DNA of 64,000 nt from Candidatus Lutibacillus vidarii. Its GTDB lineage: Bacteria; Actinomycetota; Actinomycetes; Actinomycetales; Dermatophilaceae. Every line of letters begins with the position of its first letter. Positions within the stretch are counted from its first letter, which is position 1. A program made the position numbers and the translations under genes. Under the pieces are notes generated by a model that saw only the letters and a program-made list of their open reading frames with translations, made no database searches and had not been told where the DNA came from. The stretch is taken from the NCBI GenBank assembly GCA_016717165.1, contig JADKGA010000002.1, positions 310,001 through 374,000 of the forward strand, given 5' to 3'. Of this stretch, positions 60,974 through 64,000 are shown piece after piece.

Positions 60974-62410
60974 GTGACCGAACCCAACGCCGCGCAGGTC
61001 TACCACCAGCTCACGTCCTACGACACGCAGCGGGAGTGGACCGACCCGGTCGCCGACCCGCGGATCGTCGCCGGCTTCACGCCGATGGACCCAGGCCGCT
61101 TCCCGCCGAGCATGAAGCGCTACCCCGGCGACCTGCCGCGCACGCCGCTGCCCCGCGAGCTCGCCCCGTGCGAGGTCTCGGCCGCCGACGCCCTCGCCGG
61201 CAAGGTGCCGGCGCCGCGATCTGACCACGCGGTCACCCTCAGCGAGCTGGCTACGGTGCTCTACCTCGCCGCCGGCGTCGTCCGCACCATCGAGCGCAAT
61301 GGCACCCTGCTGCCCTTCCGCGCCGCCGGGTCGGCCGGCGGGCGCTTCCCGCTCGAGCTCTACGTCAGCACCCACGGCCTCGACGGGGTCGCCGACGGCG
61401 TCCACTGGTACGACCCGCTCGACCATGCCCTCGTCCAGGTCGCCCCCGCGGCGGAGGGGGAGGCGACCACGGTCATCGTCACCGGGGTGCCCTGGCGGAC
61501 CGGCTGGAAGTATGCCGAGCGCGGCTTCCGGCATATCTACTGGGACGCCGGGACCACGCTCTCCCAGGCGCTCGCGGTCGCCGCTTCGCTCGGCGTGCAG
61601 CACCGCCTCGTCACCGGCTTCCCCGACGCCGAGGTGGCCGAGCTCGTCGGGGCCGACGGCGTCCACGAGTCCCCGCTCGCTGCCGTCGTCCTCGGGTCCG
61701 GCGCCCCGGCCGCCACCCCGACCGGACCTGCGACGCCTGGGTCGGTCGACGACGCCCCGACCGAGTTTCCGCTGGTCACAACGACGCAACGGGCCGGCGA
61801 CCAGGCGCACTGGGCCGCGGCGTGGCCGGTCGGCGACGCGCTCCCGGCCGCGCCGCAGAGCCGGTCCCTGGCCGACGTCATCCTCCAGCGCGGCTCGACC
61901 CGGCTCATGCGCCGGGACGCCTCGCTGCCCCGAGAACAACTGGAGTTCGCGATGGCCGCGGCTACCCGCGGCATTACGGACCCGCAGTTCGTGGCGGTGC
62001 ACGGCGTCGACGGCGTGGCCCCCGGGCTCTACCGCTGGCCCGACCTCGACTCCCCGGTGCAGGCCGGCGACCTACGCGACGAGGTCGAGCGGATCTGCCT
62101 GGACCAGGCCCTCGGCGGCGACGCCGCCTACGTCGTCCTCTCCTGCGCGGACGTCAGCGCGCTCGACGCCCACGCCTACCGCGAGGCGCTCCTCGCCGCC
62201 GGCCTGGTCGAGGGTCGCCTTCACCTCGCGGCCTACGCCCTCGGCTACGGAGCCAGCGGTATGACGTACCTCGACTCCGAGATCGCCGGCTTCGTCGGAG
62301 CCCCGCTCGACGCCCTGCTGTTCACCTGCGTTGGCGTACCGGCATACCGGAACCGCGCGGGCGGCAAGCCGGGGGAGCCGAACGCGGTGCGTGGCGTCCA
62401 GCCGCGCTGA
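60974..62410 (+). CDS. SagB/ThcOx-family nitroreductase-like protein
   Basis: A 478-aa protein with two tandem nitroreductase-like halves. The first (~70-240) has SELATVLYLAAGVVRTI, AAGSAGGRFPLELYV, HWYDPLDHALVQ and SLGVQHRLVTGFPDAEV. The second (~310-460) has SLADVILQRGSTRLMRRD, PGLYRWPDLD, YVVLSCADV and AGLVEGRLHLAAYALG. Family members are FMN enzymes that oxidise azoline rings in peptide natural products or have unknown substrates. No YcaO or precursor peptide gene is visible nearby, so this looks like an orphan. GTG 60974 starts 57 bp after the anti-sigma gene. Confidence 0.82.
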   Translation: MTEPNAAQVYHQLTSYDTQREWTDPVADPRIVAGFTPMDPGRFPPSMKRYPGDLPRTPLPRELAPCEVSAADALAGKVPAPRSDHAVTLSELATVLYLAAGVVRTIERNGTLLPFRAAGSAGGRFPLELYVSTHGLDGVADGVHWYDPLDHALVQVAPAAEGEATTVIVTGVPWRTGWKYAERGFRHIYWDAGTTLSQALAVAASLGVQHRLVTGFPDAEVAELVGADGVHESPLAAVVLGSGAPAATPTGPATPGSVDDAPTEFPLVTTTQRAGDQAHWAAAWPVGDALPAAPQSRSLADVILQRGSTRLMRRDASLPREQLEFAMAAATRGITDPQFVAVHGVDGVAPGLYRWPDLDSPVQAGDLRDEVERICLDQALGGDAAYVVLSCADVSALDAHAYREALLAAGLVEGRLHLAAYALGYGASGMTYLDSEIAGFVGAPLDALLFTCVGVPAYRNRAGGKPGEPNAVRGVQPR

Positions 62411-62572
62411 ACCTCATTGGGGCCACCCTTGCCGTGCTGGCCCGCCTTGCGCGCCGGTGACCAGGAACCGCCGCGAAGTGGGGTGAGCATGGCGCGCCGG
62501 TCGCGGGTTGGGGCGTGGATGGGTCAAGATCCTTGCGGATCGGGGGACTTCGACCTCATAGAATCGACAATC

Positions 62573-63583
62573 GTGCGACGCCTTTTCCCCCTGGTGGTGA
62601 CGGCTGCCACACTCTCGGCCTGCAGCGTTTCCCCATCGCCCGACGGGTCACCGCCACGTGACGGGGGTGTCGCGTCCTCGTCACTGAGTGGCCCGTCCTT
62701 CCAGTTGACCGGCAGCTGTCCCGATGCCTTGTCGGTGAGCAAGGCCCTCGGCGTCGAGGTCGAGCAGGTCACGCCGGAAGAGGGCGTCGCCTGCAGTTAC
62801 CGGGCTGAGGACATCGGCGTGCACTTGTGGGCGACTGACAACCTCGACGCCGCCATTTCGTCGGTTCAGTCCGGGGTGAAGCCGACCAAGGAAACGCTGG
62901 CCTCTGGCGCGGTGCGCTCATACGGCGAGGGAAACCTGTACAACACGTGCTCTCTTGCCGCTTCGAGTGGGGGCGCGGCGGGCTTGGTGGCAGAGACGAA
63001 GGACGCGCGTTCAACACCATTGCCCGCGAAGGACCTCTGCGCGGCGACGGAGCTGCTGTTCTTGCAGGGGACCCGGGCTGGCGCCCCCTCGGCGAGCGTC
63101 GGTCCCACGGGCGAAGCGCCAGCGGTCACCGTGTCGCCGACCCCGACCGCCGCGGGCACCCTCGAGGGTGGTCCGAGCCTGACGACGGAGGACTTCAACG
63201 GTTACACGATTCTTCTCCCGCCGGGTTCGGTCAAGGGCAAGACCGTGACGGGGGAGTACGGCGAGGTGAGGCGCAGCTATGAGACCCCGGATGGGACTTT
63301 GACGACGATCGCCTTCTCCAGCAACTTCGGATGGTCGGAGTTCTCGGAGGAGATTACGGGTGATTGTCCGCAGGCGTCCGAGGGGAAGCAGGTGCCCATC
63401 GACTGGGGCGGCTCCTACCATGGCGGGTACACGGTCTGGGATCGCTCATCATGCAACAAGGAGCCGCTCAGCACCTTCGTCACGTTCAGTGACGTCGAAC
63501 AGGTCGCGGTCACACTCGACGGTGCGCGAACCCCACCCGCTTGGCTTATCGACGCAGTCGGCTCCGCGGATTGGTCCGAGTAG
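62573..63583 (+). CDS. Lipoprotein of unknown function
   Basis: A 336-aa predicted lipoprotein: short basic start, hydrophobic core and lipobox LSAC (VRRLFPLVVTAATLSAC). Two modules follow, ~40-170 with three Cys resembling DUF3558-like actinobacterial lipoproteins, and ~205-336 with YTILLPPGSVKGKTVTG and two Cys. GTG 62573 gives the lipobox at a normal distance; longer in-frame starts add non-conserved sequence. Confidence 0.7.
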   Translation: MRRLFPLVVTAATLSACSVSPSPDGSPPRDGGVASSSLSGPSFQLTGSCPDALSVSKALGVEVEQVTPEEGVACSYRAEDIGVHLWATDNLDAAISSVQSGVKPTKETLASGAVRSYGEGNLYNTCSLAASSGGAAGLVAETKDARSTPLPAKDLCAATELLFLQGTRAGAPSASVGPTGEAPAVTVSPTPTAAGTLEGGPSLTTEDFNGYTILLPPGSVKGKTVTGEYGEVRRSYETPDGTLTTIAFSSNFGWSEFSEEITGDCPQASEGKQVPIDWGGSYHGGYTVWDRSSCNKEPLSTFVTFSDVEQVAVTLDGARTPPAWLIDAVGSADWSE

Positions 63584-63653
63584 TCGCGTTGGCCCGACCA
63601 CCCCGGAGCCGCGGTTTCGCGGGCAAGCGTCACAAGGGGCTACGGTTGCGTGA

Positions 63654-64000
63654 GTGACGATCTCTCGTGCATCAGCCGCCTGTGCCCTCGTCCTTCTGCT
63701 GGTGGGTTGTGGCAACGGAGGGCCGACCGACGCCGGGGCCAGTCCGCGCACGTCCGACGCGGCCTCTCTCTCAAGCGCGACCGGCGTTCCAACTACCCCC
63801 AACCAAGTCGAGGAGGAGGTCACCGCTGACGGTGTCGAGGCGGCGCTGGGCAATCAGCCCTATCTGGGCGGCTTCAAAGTTGCTGCGCCTCATGCCGACA
63901 CCTTCGCGATGAGGGCCGGCGCCGCCAAGTCGTTCTACAGTGCCTGTGGCTTCAACGAGGCCCTTCTTGGGAGTGCCGAATTGCCAGGTGTCGAGTACGA
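63654..64000 (+). CDS. Lipoprotein, truncated by the window end
   Basis: GTG 63654 opens a frame with a signal peptide and lipobox (ACALVLLLVGC), a Ser/Thr-rich linker and an acidic start of a mature domain (VEEEVTADGVEAALGNQPYL), and it stays open to the last base. It repeats the layout of the preceding gene and may be a distant relative; the C terminus lies beyond the window. Confidence 0.65.
   Translation, partial: MTISRASAACALVLLLVGCGNGGPTDAGASPRTSDAASLSSATGVPTTPNQVEEEVTADGVEAALGNQPYLGGFKVAAPHADTFAMRAGAAKSFYSACGFNEALLGSAELPGVEY

Overview
The window is a high-GC actinobacterial chromosome segment, probably from the Intrasporangiaceae/Dermatophilaceae group of Micrococcales. That placement is inferred from GTG-rich starts, the nuo-kor-nuo gene order, DUF222-HNH genes, Lsr2 and RskA-type regulators; no rRNA is present to confirm it. 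About 60 genes are supported, most of them core metabolism, with an accessory block in the last quarter.

Positions 1-19,025 hold a menaquinone and respiratory complex I block. It runs from a geranylgeranyl-reductase-family flavoprotein through a complete nuoABCDEFGHIJKLMN operon, nearly every junction overlapping as ATGA or GTGA, to a translationally coupled polyprenyl diphosphate synthase. A convergent rarD transporter follows, then korAB (2-oxoacid:ferredoxin oxidoreductase, minus strand), a pentanucleotide satellite and a DUF222-HNH endonuclease gene. From 25,317 to 30,169 lies a tandem array of six paralogous lipoproteins plus one secreted PKD-like protein; the last lipoprotein copy is frameshifted. 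Positions 30,382-39,735 carry a second nuo cluster, A2-B2-C2-H2-I2-J2-K2-L2-M2-N2. It has no nuoD and none of the NADH-input genes EFG, which together with the nearby korAB suggests a ferredoxin-fed variant. An M48 protease and an M1 aminopeptidase follow.

Positions 43,331-45,498 are repeat-rich non-coding DNA around yajQ. A 104-bp hairpin repeat family occurs there in two subfamilies whose stems differ by paired changes, beside 23-bp and 28-bp tandem arrays. Next come a frameshifted acyl-CoA dehydrogenase, a thioesterase, and a terC gene behind a recognisable yybP-ykoY (manganese) riboswitch with its own promoter. A small winged-helix regulator and tRNA-Tyr with a strong terminator complete this stretch.

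Positions 49,400-58,000 form an accessory region: a secreted NucA/NucB-type nuclease with a frameshifted partner gene, a lipoprotein, a decayed lsr2 gene, an IS21-family element (istA-istB) lying just upstream of an ArfB-like rescue factor, and two unfamiliar membrane-protein genes sandwiched between a truncated and an intact copy of a fasciclin gene.

Positions 58,000-61,000 hold a compact cell-envelope regulon: two divergent fasciclin genes followed by an ECF sigma factor and a zinc-binding RskA-like anti-sigma factor. Both fasciclin genes are preceded by the same promoter-like pair (GCATCC, 16 bp, CGGAAG) placed symmetrically, which recalls the mycobacterial SigK/RskA/MPT70-MPT83 system. 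A SagB-type nitroreductase and two lipoprotein genes, the last cut by the window end, close the window.
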